A program made the translations under genes and the position numbers. Below are positions 55,018-64,000 of a stretch of 64,000 bases of DNA, one piece after another. Within the stretch, counting starts at the first letter, position 1; each line of letters opens with the position of its first letter. Source of the DNA: Bifidobacterium psychraerophilum (lineage in GTDB: Bacteria; Actinomycetota; Actinomycetes; Actinomycetales; Bifidobacteriaceae); the NCBI RefSeq assembly GCF_000741705.1, contig NZ_JGZI01000002.1:1-64000 (forward strand), in the 5' to 3' direction. A model generated the notes under the pieces. It saw only the letters and a program-made list of their open reading frames with translations. It made no database searches and had not been told where the DNA came from.

Positions 55018-55902
55018 TCAAAGCTCCACATGCTCCTTGCCCTCATCGTGGTTCACATGCGCGAATTTCGCGGCGAGGGCCTCCTTGTTTTTACGCTCAT
55101 CCTCGGCTTTGGCCTGCTTCTTCGCCTGATCGGGATCCCACAGCACATCCTCCAGATGCCGTTTCCATTCATGCTCCGCCAAGGGAGACAGGAACTCGGC
55201 CAGATCGTTGAGTTTGGCCGAACCGTCGACCCGTGCGCTGAGCATCCCGGTGAATTCGTGGTCGCTGAGGAACAACCTCGGTATGGCGAGGCGCTCGTGC
55301 AGCTCATTGATGAACAGCAAGGCGGGCAGGGCACGCTGCGGCTGGTGGGGATCGTCGGCGCCTATCGCATCCAGCATCACGTTGATCGCGACAATCGACA
55401 GGGCGAAGCGCTGGGCTATGCCCTCCGGATCCAGGGTGGCCTGCAGGGCCTGATCGGATGCGCCCAGCGAAGAGCCGATGTTCTCAAGGGCCTGGGCGAC
55501 CTCATTCACGGTGTCCTGATCCCAGTCGACGCCCAGAATCCCGGAAGCCGCCATCACCAGTTTCGCGTCGCCGCTCTCGGAATATCCGGAAATCATGTCG
55601 TATGCCTCATTGGCACGCATCAGGGCCTCGACGATCGTCTGCGGCCTCCCTGGAATCTCACTGGCACCTTCATACACGAATTCCGCGTCGGGAATGGTGA
55701 CGTCCTCGCTGGTGAGCAGCCTGGCTATGGTCTGCGTCACGCGCACCTGGAGGTTCTCGGCATACTTCGCGTCATTATCCATCTGCGAGGCTTCGGTCAG
55801 GGGCCAGAGTTCGACCAGTTCGGATCCGGCGGCCGCGGCGTCGCGCAGTTGCGGCAGCATCGCCACCCGGCCGATGTCGTTCGTCTTGATAACCGTGGTC
55901 AT
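55018..55902 (-). CDS. Hypothetical cytoplasmic protein
   Basis: A 294-residue soluble protein from ATG 55902, with AAAAGGGG seven bases upstream. It is acidic, mostly helical in composition and ends in a Lys/Glu-rich tail (DPDQAKKQAKAEDERKNKEA). No known domain is recognised. It contains no membrane segment or signal peptide. It is single and convergent with the DUF805 gene. Confidence 0.75.
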   Translation of the reverse strand: MTTVIKTNDIGRVAMLPQLRDAAAAGSELVELWPLTEASQMDNDAKYAENLQVRVTQTIARLLTSEDVTIPDAEFVYEGASEIPGRPQTIVEALMRANEAYDMISGYSESGDAKLVMAASGILGVDWDQDTVNEVAQALENIGSSLGASDQALQATLDPEGIAQRFALSIVAINVMLDAIGADDPHQPQRALPALLFINELHERLAIPRLFLSDHEFTGMLSARVDGSAKLNDLAEFLSPLAEHEWKRHLEDVLWDPDQAKKQAKAEDERKNKEALAAKFAHVNHDEGKEHVEL

Positions 55903-56109
55903 AAGTACCCCTTTTCCTCGCTCCGGCATGCACCCCATGCTGTGCGTCACCACATCGTCGTATTCCGCATTGCATGACCTTGCTCCATCATAAGCGCCGA
56001 AAGCACCGCATCATGCCGTGGCGGGCGGGCACATCCATGCCCAGGACCGCGCCTCCGGTCACCAAGACCTTCGATCCGCCCGGGTGGGCCATGGGATCGG
56101 CATGCCGGA

Positions 56110-56769
56110 CTAGATCACGCTGGCTGCAGGATCCGCATACTCTATGGCGATCGGTAGTTTTGTGGCGTCATCGAAGGTGATCGTCGTCACCGAGGCCAGC
56201 CCCGTATGCCGCATCATCATATTGTGCTCCGCACGTCCCTTTTCAAGCAGATGCCGGAAGGTCCAGATCGGAGACTCATGGCTGACGACGATGATGTGCT
56301 CCCCCGGATACTCATCCACCTTTTCATAGACGAAGTCACCCACCCGTTGCGCTATCTGCTGGTAGGTCTCGCCCCAGCTCGGTTTCCAAAGATTACGCAG
56401 CAGATGGATATTGCCTTTACGCCACACGGCTCCGTCCCCGTGGCCGATGCGCTTGCCTCTGAACTCATTCCCCGCCTCGATGATGCGATCATCAAACACC
56501 ACGTTCAGGGGCTTCGCGTCCCTCTCCGCACGCTTCTCGTTCAAGGCCTCAAGAATCGCCTGCGATGTCTCACGTGTGCGGTCCAAAGGAGATGAGAACA
56601 CCGCTACTGCTTTGTTCAACGAGGGCTGCTGCGCGATGTACCGCGCCGTCGCCCTGGCCATGCGCTGGCCTCGGTCCGAGAGATGGAATCCCGGAAGGCG
56701 CTCATATAATACGTGCTCTGGATTGAATACTTCCCCATGCCGGACCAAACTCACCTTCGTTGTCGTCAT
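56110..56769 (-). CDS. Histidine phosphatase family (phosphoglycerate mutase-like) protein
   Basis: A 219-residue protein. The catalytic RHGE motif (LVRHGEVFNP) lies at 9-12, SSPLDRTRETSQAI near 62, and the second His in VVSHESPIWTFRHLLE near 165. These define the histidine phosphatase superfamily; the long insert and lack of mutase features make a phosphatase role more likely than glycolytic mutase. ATG 56769 has GGAGG nine bases upstream. It is divergent from an MFS transporter. Confidence 0.85.
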   Translation of the reverse strand: MTTTKVSLVRHGEVFNPEHVLYERLPGFHLSDRGQRMARATARYIAQQPSLNKAVAVFSSPLDRTRETSQAILEALNEKRAERDAKPLNVVFDDRIIEAGNEFRGKRIGHGDGAVWRKGNIHLLRNLWKPSWGETYQQIAQRVGDFVYEKVDEYPGEHIIVVSHESPIWTFRHLLEKGRAEHNMMMRHTGLASVTTITFDDATKLPIAIEYADPAASVI

Positions 56770-57129
56770 GTGACCAGTCCTCCATATATTCGATTCTCGT
56801 TCAGCGGGAAATTCGTCCTCATGAACACTGTATACATCAAGGCTAACCAATACCCGGGGCGCTCTTCCCGCAGATATCGCAGCACGAATATTCTCGTAAC
56901 GATGCACAGCGTGTCGTGCACAGCGGACATATAGAGTATGCCGTGCATACAACACAATCTGCATATAACACAATCGCAGTGCTGCACTTACCTCGGCACC
57001 TTGGAACAGGGCATATTCGTATGTGCGAAACCACCACACCAACACCACAGGGCACAGTACATCTGCGTCTTGTCGAGGCGCGTCGCAGCAACACACATCA
57101 GGAACGGCAAAGAAAGGCTTTTGAACGTC
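56770..57129. other. Divergent gap, A/T-richer than its neighbours
   Basis: About 360 bases between the phosphatase and MFS genes. It contains a short direct repeat ACACAATC (near 56949 and 56968) and several TATA-rich stretches suited to promoters, but I cannot place -35/-10 pairs with confidence. No RNA gene seen. Confidence 0.45.
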
Positions 57130-58455
57130 ATGGCTAATCAGGTGGGTCTCGCACTCAGAGACATAGGCAACCGCGTTTTCGGAGGATACGCGGAACTGTT
57201 GCGCATGCCGCACACGGCCCGATTCGCCGTGGGTTCGGTGATTGCCTCGATGCCCTTCCCGATGATTGGCATGACGATCACGATCTCGGTGCAGCACTAC
57301 TACGGCAGCTACGCACTGGCGGGCGCCTTGACCGCCGTGCAGGCCGTGGCGCTGGCGCTGGTGGGTCCGCTGCTGGGAAAGCTCGTCGACAAATTCGGGC
57401 AACGGCAGGTTTCCATTCCTACGGTCATCGTCTGGATCATCGCCTCGACCGCTCTGATCAGCTGCATCACCGCGAGATCACCTGAGTGGGTACTGTATTG
57501 CATCACACCCTTCCTGGCTGCCATCCCACCGTGGGGTGCGATGAGCCGTGGCCGGTGGACGCATCTGCTCAAGGGTGATCGTGTGCGCACCGATCGAGCC
57601 CTGTCCCTTTCAGGCGTGTTCGACGAATGCATGTGGGTGATCGGCAATCCGCTCGCCTCCATTCTCGCGGTGATCTCCGGAATCCTCGCCTTCTCCTTCA
57701 CCGGCGTCTGCGTGATCGTCGGTGCGATCATGATACTCACCGAGTTGAGCACCGAGCCTCCTTCACAGACCCAGTTGGCCAGGCAGGCGGGAATGACCCG
57801 TAAGGAATACCGGGCAAAGGAGGCCGCCAAGGCCGCCGAGCTCCAAGGTGAGGTCGGCAAGCAGTCGATCTGGGGACCGGGACTGATCGCGGTCTGTGTC
57901 ACTTGGTTCGGTCTTGGCGCGTTCCAGAGCGCAGCCTCCATCTCGATCGTCGCCTTCGCGCGCGAACAGAGCATGGAGCAGTACACCGGCTTCGTCTTCG
58001 CCTGCTTCTCCCTCAGCTCGTTGATCGGCGCGATCATGTATGGCGCAAAGAACTGGGTCATCCCGCTGTGGAAACGGTTTTACTTCTGCCTGCTGGTGGT
58101 GAATCTCGGCATCGGCACCTTCATGTTCGCCAGGCACCTGTGGGTGATCATGATTATCTATCTGATCATCGGCGTCTGCCAGGCCCCCACATGGATCAAC
58201 GGCAACCAGCTGATCCTGCACTTGGTGCCACCCACCCGCTTCACCGAGGGTGTGGCCTGGATGGGCGCGATGAACGCCGTCGGCGCCTCCGTGGGGTCGG
58301 CCATCGCCGGGCAGTTCATCGATCGATTCGGCTCGCACGGAGGCTTCGCCGTGGTCACCGCACTGGCCTTGGCCTCGCTGCTCATAGCCTTCATCGGCTT
58401 GCGTCAGATCCGCAGCAGCACCGAAAAACCGACGCTGACACAGGTCCAGATCTGA
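57130..58455 (+). CDS. MFS transporter
   Basis: A 441-residue membrane protein with about twelve hydrophobic segments. The cytoplasmic loop LVDKFGQRQ near 90-98 is the MFS inter-helix motif. A central basic/Ala-rich loop (RKEYRAKEAAKAAELQG) separates the two halves. It resembles drug or sugar-efflux MFS proteins; the substrate is unknown. ATG 57130 is chosen because the longer frame is not protein-like upstream. Confidence 0.85.
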   Translation: MANQVGLALRDIGNRVFGGYAELLRMPHTARFAVGSVIASMPFPMIGMTITISVQHYYGSYALAGALTAVQAVALALVGPLLGKLVDKFGQRQVSIPTVIVWIIASTALISCITARSPEWVLYCITPFLAAIPPWGAMSRGRWTHLLKGDRVRTDRALSLSGVFDECMWVIGNPLASILAVISGILAFSFTGVCVIVGAIMILTELSTEPPSQTQLARQAGMTRKEYRAKEAAKAAELQGEVGKQSIWGPGLIAVCVTWFGLGAFQSAASISIVAFAREQSMEQYTGFVFACFSLSSLIGAIMYGAKNWVIPLWKRFYFCLLVVNLGIGTFMFARHLWVIMIIYLIIGVCQAPTWINGNQLILHLVPPTRFTEGVAWMGAMNAVGASVGSAIAGQFIDRFGSHGGFAVVTALALASLLIAFIGLRQIRSSTEKPTLTQVQI

Positions 58456-58633
58456 GGGTGCGGATAGTCGGATGACGGCCGGATCAGGCGTCCGTCACTC
58501 GACCGCGAGTGTTCCTTGCGGCATCATCGTTGCGGCATCATCGCCGCGATATTCTGCTGGCCAGCTCAGGCAGGATGCCAAGTGGGGCGGATTTGCGCAT
58601 AAGCCAGGCAATCGGCATCATTCCGATGATCAT

Positions 58634-59158
58634 ATGGTTGAATGGACAATTGTGAAAAAACTCATCGCTCAGATAGCCAAGTTCGGCGTGGTCGGGGTCA
58701 TTGCCTTTCTCCTCGATTTCGGCATACTGAACATCCTGGTCCGCTATGCCCATATGAACAACGTGACCGCAGGCACGATCTCATTCCTCGTATCCCTGGC
58801 CGTCAACTATCTGCTCAGCATGAAGATGGTGTTCAAACACCGTGACGACATGGCGCGATGGATGGAGATAACGATCTTCTTCATATCAGCCGCCGTGGGG
58901 CTTCTGATCAATGACGTCGTCATCTGGACAGGCACGGCTTCACTGCCCGCCGATGCCATAGACAGCATGCACGGCACCTATGTCCTGTACACCAATATCG
59001 CGAAAATCGTGGCCACCGTCATTGTCTCGATCTGGAATTTCATCATCCGCAAGTGGCTGCTCGACGCCCCCACTCCCGGGAAACCGGTCAACACGCGCTC
59101 ATTCGCGCATCGCCTTGGTCACTGGTCACTGAGCCACAACCCGTTCGACCGCGTTTAG
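58634..59158 (+). CDS. GtrA-family membrane protein
   Basis: A 174-residue protein with four hydrophobic segments, starting FGVVGVIAFLLDFGILNIL and containing VSLAVNYLLSMKMVFKHRD, typical of GtrA/DPMS-like flippase accessory proteins that move lipid-linked sugars. Start is uncertain: ATG 58634 or GTG 58652, neither with a strong ribosome site. It follows the MFS gene in the same direction. Confidence 0.85.
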   Translation: MVEWTIVKKLIAQIAKFGVVGVIAFLLDFGILNILVRYAHMNNVTAGTISFLVSLAVNYLLSMKMVFKHRDDMARWMEITIFFISAAVGLLINDVVIWTGTASLPADAIDSMHGTYVLYTNIAKIVATVIVSIWNFIIRKWLLDAPTPGKPVNTRSFAHRLGHWSLSHNPFDRV

Positions 59159-59282
59159 ATCCATAGCCATCGTTTCAGCATGATTCCACGGGCCGTGCAG
59201 CTCGGCAAGCGGCGATAGTATCGGAGGTAGGCATTATCGCCAGGTATGCATCCGCATACGACGCCAGCCGAGAAGGAGAATC

Positions 59283-59630
59283 ATGCCAGTCATTCATACC
59301 CATGTGAGCACATCGACCACACAGGAGCAGCGCGAACACCTGAAAACCGCCTACGGCAAGGCAATCACCGCGGTCCCCGGCAAATCCGAAGGCTGGCTGA
59401 TGTGCCCCTTCGAGGACAATATGCCGATCTATTTCGGCGGCGACGATAGCAAGCCCGCAGCCTACGTCGAGGTCAACGTCTTCGGCAGCAGCGTTCCCGG
59501 ATCCGCCTGGGAGCAGCTCACCAAATCCATCATGAAGGCCCTCAGCTCGGAGCTGGGCATACCTGAGGACAGAACCTACATCCGTTACACCGCCACAGGA
59601 GATTGGGGTTGGAACGGAGGCAACTTCTGA
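59283..59630 (+). CDS. MIF/tautomerase-superfamily protein
   Basis: A 115-residue protein starting MPVIHTHVS, so Pro2 would be the catalytic N-terminal proline after Met removal. The MIF-like core (EGWLMCPFEDNMPIYFGGD, ELGIPEDRTYIRYTATGDWGWNGG) fits the phenylpyruvate tautomerase/MIF group. GAGAAGGAG precedes the ATG. The natural substrate is unknown. Confidence 0.85.
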   Translation: MPVIHTHVSTSTTQEQREHLKTAYGKAITAVPGKSEGWLMCPFEDNMPIYFGGDDSKPAAYVEVNVFGSSVPGSAWEQLTKSIMKALSSELGIPEDRTYIRYTATGDWGWNGGNF

Positions 59631-59702
59631 TCACCGACACCCATTCCGGGCAGGCCTGCGCCGCAGCCGCGCCCGGAATGGCGAACTGACGTGGCATAGC
59701 AA

Positions 59703-59742
59703 AGGGGTGCGGGATACTCGATGAATCGAGTCCCGCACCCCT
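59703..59742. terminator. Terminator hairpin between convergent genes
   Basis: An 11-bp stem AGGGGTGCGGG/CCCGCACCCCT plus an inner 6-bp stem with TGAA loop. On the minus strand it is followed by TTTGC, so it fits the end of the rplI operon. Confidence 0.7.
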
Positions 59743-59764
59743 CGGCGCGTAACACACGACTGGA

Positions 59765-60214
59765 CTACTCGGCGATCACCTTGACGGTGAAGTTCGCGGA
59801 AATCTCCGGATGCAGAGCAACCGTTGCGGAGAAGTCGCCAGTGGTCTTGATGGCATCCACGTGGATGGACTTTGCCTGAACGGTGGCCTGCGGCTTGAGC
59901 GCTGCGGCGATGACCTCGTTGGAGATGCTGCCGAAGAGCTTGCCCGACTCGGATACCTTTGCAGGGATCTCGACGACGGTGCCTTCAATGGCGTTCTTCG
60001 CTGCGACGGCGTCCTCGCGGGTGGCGAGTGCCTGTGCACGGCGTGCACGCTGCATGGTCTCGATCTGGCCTGCGGCGCCCTTGCTCCACGCGAAGGCAAG
60101 CCCCTGCGGGATGAGGTAATTGCGAGCAAAGCCCGACTTTACCTCGATCACGTCACCGGAGTGACCCAGATCGGCGACGCTGGTGGTGAGAATAACCTTG
60201 GTTTCCTTTGCCAT
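59765..60214 (-). CDS. rplI: 50S ribosomal protein L9 (bL9)
   Basis: A 149-residue bL9. It starts [39 protein letters not shown], the rRNA-binding N-domain, followed by the connecting helix and C-domain ([17 protein letters not shown]). It is the last gene of the rpsF-ssb-rpsR-rplI operon and is followed by a terminator hairpin. Confidence 0.96.
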   Translation of the reverse strand: MAKETKVILTTSVADLGHSGDVIEVKSGFARNYLIPQGLAFAWSKGAAGQIETMQRARRAQALATREDAVAAKNAIEGTVVEIPAKVSESGKLFGSISNEVIAAALKPQATVQAKSIHVDAIKTTGDFSATVALHPEISANFTVKVIAE

Positions 60215-60228
60215 GATTAGCGCTCCCC

Positions 60229-60477
60229 TCAGCGGCCGGTCGTCGCGTATGGCAGCAGGGCCATTTCGCGGGCGTTCTTGATGGCGGTAGCGATCTTGCG
60301 CTGTTCCTGCACGGTCACGCCGGTGATACGACGTGAACGGATCTTGCCACGATCGGAGATGAACTTGCGGAGCAAGGCAACATCCTTGTAATCGATTGTG
60401 GTGATCTTGGCAGCCGTCAGTGGATTCGGCTTTTTCTTAAACGGCTTGACCGGTGGTTGCGGCCTTTTGCGTGACAT
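60229..60477 (-). CDS. rpsR: 30S ribosomal protein S18 (bS18)
   Basis: An 82-residue bS18 with a basic N-terminus and the conserved core [50 protein letters not shown]. It binds S6 and 16S rRNA in the platform. It follows ssb in the classic operon. No Cys-rich zinc motif is present, so it is the zinc-free form. Confidence 0.96.
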   Translation of the reverse strand: MSRKRPQPPVKPFKKKPNPLTAAKITTIDYKDVALLRKFISDRGKIRSRRITGVTVQEQRKIATAIKNAREMALLPYATTGR

Positions 60478-60550
60478 CTGTTTGCACTCCTTGAATACTG
60501 TGTGAAATCTATCGTTGTCAGGAACTCAGCGGACTGAGCACCTGGGGAAA

Positions 60551-61192
60551 CTAGAACTCCGGCTCGTCACCCGAGCCCCCGAAGTCATCGGAGGAACCGA
60601 ATGATCCGAACGATCCGCCCTTGCTGCCTTGATCGGCGCTCCAAGGATCGGCAGGTGCCGTGTTCTGGCGTGGTGCGGATGTCTGAGCGGCTGAAGCGCC
60701 ACCCTGATACCCACCGCCGGACTGGTAGCCTGCGCCACCCTGATACCCACCGTTACCGCCATTTCCAGCGTTGTTACCAGCGAAGCCGCCACGTCCTCCG
60801 TCCGAATTCCCTGAATTCGAATTGCGGGTGACCTGTGCGGTGTTCCTGGACAGAGCAGGACCGATTTCATCGACCCTCAGCTCCACGACCGTGCGGTTAT
60901 TGCCTTCGCGATCCTGATACGAGCGCTGGACCAGACGACCTTGCGCAATGACGCGCATGCCCTTGGCCAGGCTCGCCTGGATGTTGGAAGCCATCGGATT
61001 GTAGTTGGAGTCCCATGCCGAACAACGCATGAACAGGGCATCGCCGTCCTCCCACTGCTGCGAGTTGCGGTTGAACTGCCTCACAGTGGATGCGATGGTG
61101 AAGTTTGCGACCGTACCGCCGTTTGACGTGGTACGTACCTCTGGATCCGCAGTGAGATTACCCACTACGGTGATGACCGTTTCTCCTGCCAT
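60551..61192 (-). CDS. ssb: Single-stranded DNA-binding protein
   Basis: A 213-residue SSB. The OB fold covers residues 1-115 (GETVITVVGNLTADPEVRTTSNGGTVANFTIAS, DGDALFMRCSAWD). A Gly/Asn/Tyr-rich disordered linker follows, with GGY repeats, and the acidic tip ends GDEPEF, which recruits partner enzymes. It lies between rpsF and rpsR as usual. Confidence 0.95.
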   Translation of the reverse strand: MAGETVITVVGNLTADPEVRTTSNGGTVANFTIASTVRQFNRNSQQWEDGDALFMRCSAWDSNYNPMASNIQASLAKGMRVIAQGRLVQRSYQDREGNNRTVVELRVDEIGPALSRNTAQVTRNSNSGNSDGGRGGFAGNNAGNGGNGGYQGGAGYQSGGGYQGGASAAQTSAPRQNTAPADPWSADQGSKGGSFGSFGSSDDFGGSGDEPEF

Positions 61193-61248
61193 GTTCCTGC
61201 CCTTCTTAGACGCGTTGTGCTAGCAAAACCAGAACGTTGGGTTCCAGT

Positions 61249-61545
61249 TTACTTGGCATCCTTACGGAGGATCTTGGTACGGAGGACCGACTCATTGAGG
61301 TTGAGCACGCGGTCGAGCTCATCGCTCGTTGCCGGCTCTGCGGTGTAATTGACCACCGTGTAGTTGCCCTCTTTTTTGCCTTCGATTTCGTAAGCAAGCT
61401 TGCGGCGACCCCAGAAATCGGTTTTCTCGACTGAGCCACCTTCCTTGGTGACGATCTCAAGATACTGCTCGGTCAGCTTTTTCAAGCCTCGTTCGTCGAG
61501 TTCTGGATCGGCAATGAACATCAATTCATATTTATGCGCAGACAT
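61249..61545 (-). CDS. rpsF: 30S ribosomal protein S6 (bS6)
   Basis: A 98-residue bS6 ([44 protein letters not shown]). ATG 61545 is preceded by GGAGG at ideal spacing; GTG 61548 is in frame but poorer. It heads the S6-SSB-S18-L9 operon and forms a complex with S18. Confidence 0.95.
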   Translation of the reverse strand: MSAHKYELMFIADPELDERGLKKLTEQYLEIVTKEGGSVEKTDFWGRRKLAYEIEGKKEGNYTVVNYTAEPATSDELDRVLNLNESVLRTKILRKDAK

Positions 61546-61571
61546 CACCCACCTCCTTCGGACTTATCGGC

Positions 61572-61586
61572 CGTGGACTTTCCACG
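61572..61586 (-). promoter_or_regulatory. Leader hairpin upstream of rpsF
   Basis: CGTGGA-AAG-TCCACG on the minus strand forms a 6-bp stem about 25-40 bases before the ATG and is followed by GCCG. S6:S18 autoregulatory leaders in many bacteria use such a hairpin with a CCG element, so this is a weak candidate. Confidence 0.3.
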
Positions 61587-61732
61587 ACAGGAGGGTGTAG
61601 CGCGTGCGTACGACGCGGATCCATGGGGATCCCGTCGCAAAGCAACTGTTCAATGATACACCGCGTGCGGGACCGCCCTGCTGCCGGGCTACTGATCCAG
61701 ACGTGCGCTCGTTGGCGGAGCGCCGGAATTCA

Positions 61733-63970
61733 TCAGCTCGTCCGAGGAGTGCAATCTCCACCTTGACGTGTGAGGTTCTCGTTGTAGTAGGGGTCGTCGG
61801 CGATCAGTGAAGCGTATTGCCCGCGCATTTTCTCCGATTCCCTTTCGAGCCTCTCCATCTTCTGCTTCGCAGCCGTATCGTATCCGCGGGTCACCGATTC
61901 AAAGTGATACAGCTCTGCCTCGTGGGCCCACACATTGTCTTTTCCAAGCCGATCATGAATCCTGATGCACAGATCCACATCGTTGTAGGCAACGGAATAG
62001 CTTTCGTCAAATCCTCCGACGGCCTTGAAGTTCTCGGCCCTGATCATGCAGCACGCGGCCGTGACCGCATAGTAGTTGGCATTCTCCATCAAACGACCGA
62101 AATATCCGACATGGCTTCGTGGCGTGCCCACCATGATGTGCCCTGCCACTCCTCCGAGTCCGAGTACGACTCCGGCATGCTGAATCCGCTCATTGGGATA
62201 ATAGAGCTTCGCTCCAACGACCCCTACCCTGTCCTGTTGGGCATAACCGACCATCGTGGACATCCAAGCAGGGGCGATGACCTTCGTGTCGTCATTCAGG
62301 AACAGCAGATAGCGGCCCGAGGCCTGCTGCGCGGCAAGATTATTGATTCTCGAAAAATTGAATGGGATATCGATATTCAGGACTTTGATCGGTACCTTCG
62401 ATCGCGCGGAAAGCTGATCGTAGAGATCGAACATCGCCGCATTCGTGCTGCCATTGTCGGCGATCACGATCTCGTAATGGGGGTAGCTTGTTTTTTCCAG
62501 GATGGAGCTGACGCAACGTTCGATATTGTCGTATCCATCCTTCGTCGGAATGATGACCGAAACCAGATCGTCACCGGGAACTTCATATTCGATATCGTAA
62601 ATGCCGTTGAGCGGGCTTCGCTGTGCTTTCGCCGCTATACCGCGCCTATCCAGGGCGGCCTGCACCGCACGCTGACCGGCCGCAAAGGCGTAGTCCTTCG
62701 AAGACTGATTGCCCGCTGTCGATGTAGGCAGTGTGCGCCAGTGATAGAGCACTCGGGCGATATGCTTGATGTTCTCCGGCTTGGTGGATTCGATGGCTCG
62801 CAGCACGAAGTCGTAGTCCTGAGCGCCATCGAACTCGCTTCGGAACCCATTCAGTTCCAGAGCCAACGATCTGCGATACACACCGAGATGACTGATGTAG
62901 TTGGTGCTCAGCAGGAGATCCGGTGAATAGTCCGGCTTGAATGCGGGATCGGAACGCTTGCCGCCTTCGTCGATCTTGTCCTCGTCGGTGTAGATCACAT
63001 CCAGGGATCTGTTCTCGTTCAAAGCCTGCACCACATAGGCGAGTGCATCCGGCGGAATCTCATCGTCATTGTCCATCAGGGCGACGAATTCACCTTTGGC
63101 CATATGCAATGCGGAATTCGTGGCCTCGGAGATTCTTCCGTTCTCTTCGCGGAACACCACACGAATCCGTGAGTCCTTGGCCTGCAGACCTTCGAGAGCC
63201 GGCCTCACCCGGGGGTCGCTCGAGTGGTCGTCGGCCAGGCAAAGCTCCCAATGCTGATAGGTCTGTTGTCTTACCGATTCGACGGCCCGGGAAAGCCACT
63301 TCGGATCCACGTTATAGACCGGCATAATAATGGATATCAGTGGACGATAGGAGAAACCATCGGGAACGGGCGGTGTCTGGGAGGATTCAACATTGGCGAT
63401 GAACTTCTCATAGGATTCCCTCCGATCCCGCGGAGCGATGAAACGCTCTTTGAGACGGTGCGCGAGCGTGCGCGGGTGGAGTGTCATCTTCATCAGACGT
63501 TGCATCCTGTTGAGCATCAGCAGCGCCTTGGAGACCTTGACCTTGGCAATCTTCGCGCCATCGGGACTGCTGGCCATGACGGGCACGATACCGAGTTTCG
63601 TTTGGATCGTCAGTACGAAGCCGGGTTGATCCCGCTCATTGAGCAGGAACATCCTGCTGACATCCAACCTCTCGAATCGTTCTATACCGACCGTGGTAAC
63701 CCTGTCCGCATATTGCTTCGGCACGGTGACCGCCGCAACACGATGACGATACACATCCGCAGCCCAGCCCTTGACAACATAGCGGTCAGGCGTTCCCGGA
63801 ACCGGGCTCACCGAATCGATGGTCAGGCCGATCACAGGTGTTTTCTCGGGATGCCGCGGAGGATACATCGCCGATCTGAAGGGGTCGGTCATCTGAGACT
63901 GCTTGGCAAGGTACCGATTGACAGCATCCCGAGGAATGGCAAGAGGAGAGGGTTTCACATTCCTCATCAT
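61733..63970 (-). CDS. Large glycosyltransferase with two GT2-like domains
   Basis: A 745-residue protein from the first ATG pair; the frame stays open to the right edge, so a longer N-terminus is possible. An N-terminal domain of about 200 residues precedes the first GT2 domain (LISIIMPVYNVDPKWLSRAVESVRQQTYQHWELCLADDHSSD; later DNDDEIPPDAL). A second GT2 domain follows (VSVIIPTKDGYDNIERCVSSILEKTSYPHYEIVIADNGST; LFLNDDTKVI). The C-terminal part is typical of enzymes building cell-wall polysaccharides such as rhamnose-rich polymers. Its donor and acceptor are unknown. Confidence 0.85.
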   Translation of the reverse strand: MMRNVKPSPLAIPRDAVNRYLAKQSQMTDPFRSAMYPPRHPEKTPVIGLTIDSVSPVPGTPDRYVVKGWAADVYRHRVAAVTVPKQYADRVTTVGIERFERLDVSRMFLLNERDQPGFVLTIQTKLGIVPVMASSPDGAKIAKVKVSKALLMLNRMQRLMKMTLHPRTLAHRLKERFIAPRDRRESYEKFIANVESSQTPPVPDGFSYRPLISIIMPVYNVDPKWLSRAVESVRQQTYQHWELCLADDHSSDPRVRPALEGLQAKDSRIRVVFREENGRISEATNSALHMAKGEFVALMDNDDEIPPDALAYVVQALNENRSLDVIYTDEDKIDEGGKRSDPAFKPDYSPDLLLSTNYISHLGVYRRSLALELNGFRSEFDGAQDYDFVLRAIESTKPENIKHIARVLYHWRTLPTSTAGNQSSKDYAFAAGQRAVQAALDRRGIAAKAQRSPLNGIYDIEYEVPGDDLVSVIIPTKDGYDNIERCVSSILEKTSYPHYEIVIADNGSTNAAMFDLYDQLSARSKVPIKVLNIDIPFNFSRINNLAAQQASGRYLLFLNDDTKVIAPAWMSTMVGYAQQDRVGVVGAKLYYPNERIQHAGVVLGLGGVAGHIMVGTPRSHVGYFGRLMENANYYAVTAACCMIRAENFKAVGGFDESYSVAYNDVDLCIRIHDRLGKDNVWAHEAELYHFESVTRGYDTAAKQKMERLERESEKMRGQYASLIADDPYYNENLTRQGGDCTPRTS

Positions 63971-64000
63971 CGAGAAGGGCTCCCAGATCGTCGTATGCCC

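Overview
The window is a GC-rich actinobacterial chromosome segment. Gene content and style point to Bifidobacteriaceae, most likely Bifidobacterium or a close relative. The main clues are an oligosaccharide ABC importer encoded without its own ATPase beside a GH51 arabinofuranosidase and a LacI regulator, an anaerobic ribonucleotide reductase (nrdDG), leuCD with a divergent IclR-type regulator, and the rpsF-ssb-rpsR-rplI operon. The genus is inferred from gene content, not from a marker-gene comparison.

Layout. 1-2.7 kb: the 3'-truncated gene of a secreted DUF6273-like protein with a run of ten G in its signal-peptide region, rpmB, and a membrane-anchored XRE regulator. 3-8.7 kb: a UMF1-type MFS protein, an adenine/adenosine deaminase, and an electron-transfer cassette of an FMN-binding protein (split by an in-frame TAG), ApbE flavin transferase and a ferric-reductase-like membrane flavoprotein. 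8.7-15.1 kb: a LacI-controlled arabinoside uptake and degradation locus. 15.3-22.1 kb: an MscS channel, a LuxR-type two-component system and a divergent ABC exporter with a candidate shared operator. 22.1-26.5 kb: a four-gene ABC importer of the polyamine/phosphonate/iron type.

26.8-36.3 kb: housekeeping genes on the minus strand (ddl, gpsA, a plsC-like gene, murA, a dihydroorotate dehydrogenase-like gene, leuD, leuC), then the divergent IclR regulator, which may be transcribed without a leader. 36.3-45.3 kb: accessory metabolism, namely a metallophosphoesterase, acetoin reductase, siderophore-interacting protein, a TDT-type transporter with a divergent LysR, an old-yellow-enzyme-family reductase with a divergent HxlR, and small hypothetical genes. 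45.4-50.7 kb: tRNA-Gln and tRNA-Glu directly downstream of gltX, then nrdG and nrdD preceded by two NrdR-box-like sites 31 bp apart. 50.9-59.7 kb: a DUF1275 protein, a ThiY/ThiX-like pair without an ATPase, a DUF805 protein, a histidine phosphatase, an MFS transporter, a GtrA protein and a tautomerase. 59.8-64 kb: rplI, rpsR, ssb, rpsF and a large two-domain glycosyltransferase open to the right edge.

No CRISPR array, insertion sequence, prophage or rRNA operon was seen. Many gene ends carry long, nearly perfect hairpins, often without a clear U-run. The observations most worth checking are the G10 tract, the stop codon in the FMN-binding gene, the NrdR boxes, the candidate operators at the arabinosidase promoter and the exporter/TCS divergence, and the 48-bp perfect palindrome after the acetoin reductase gene.
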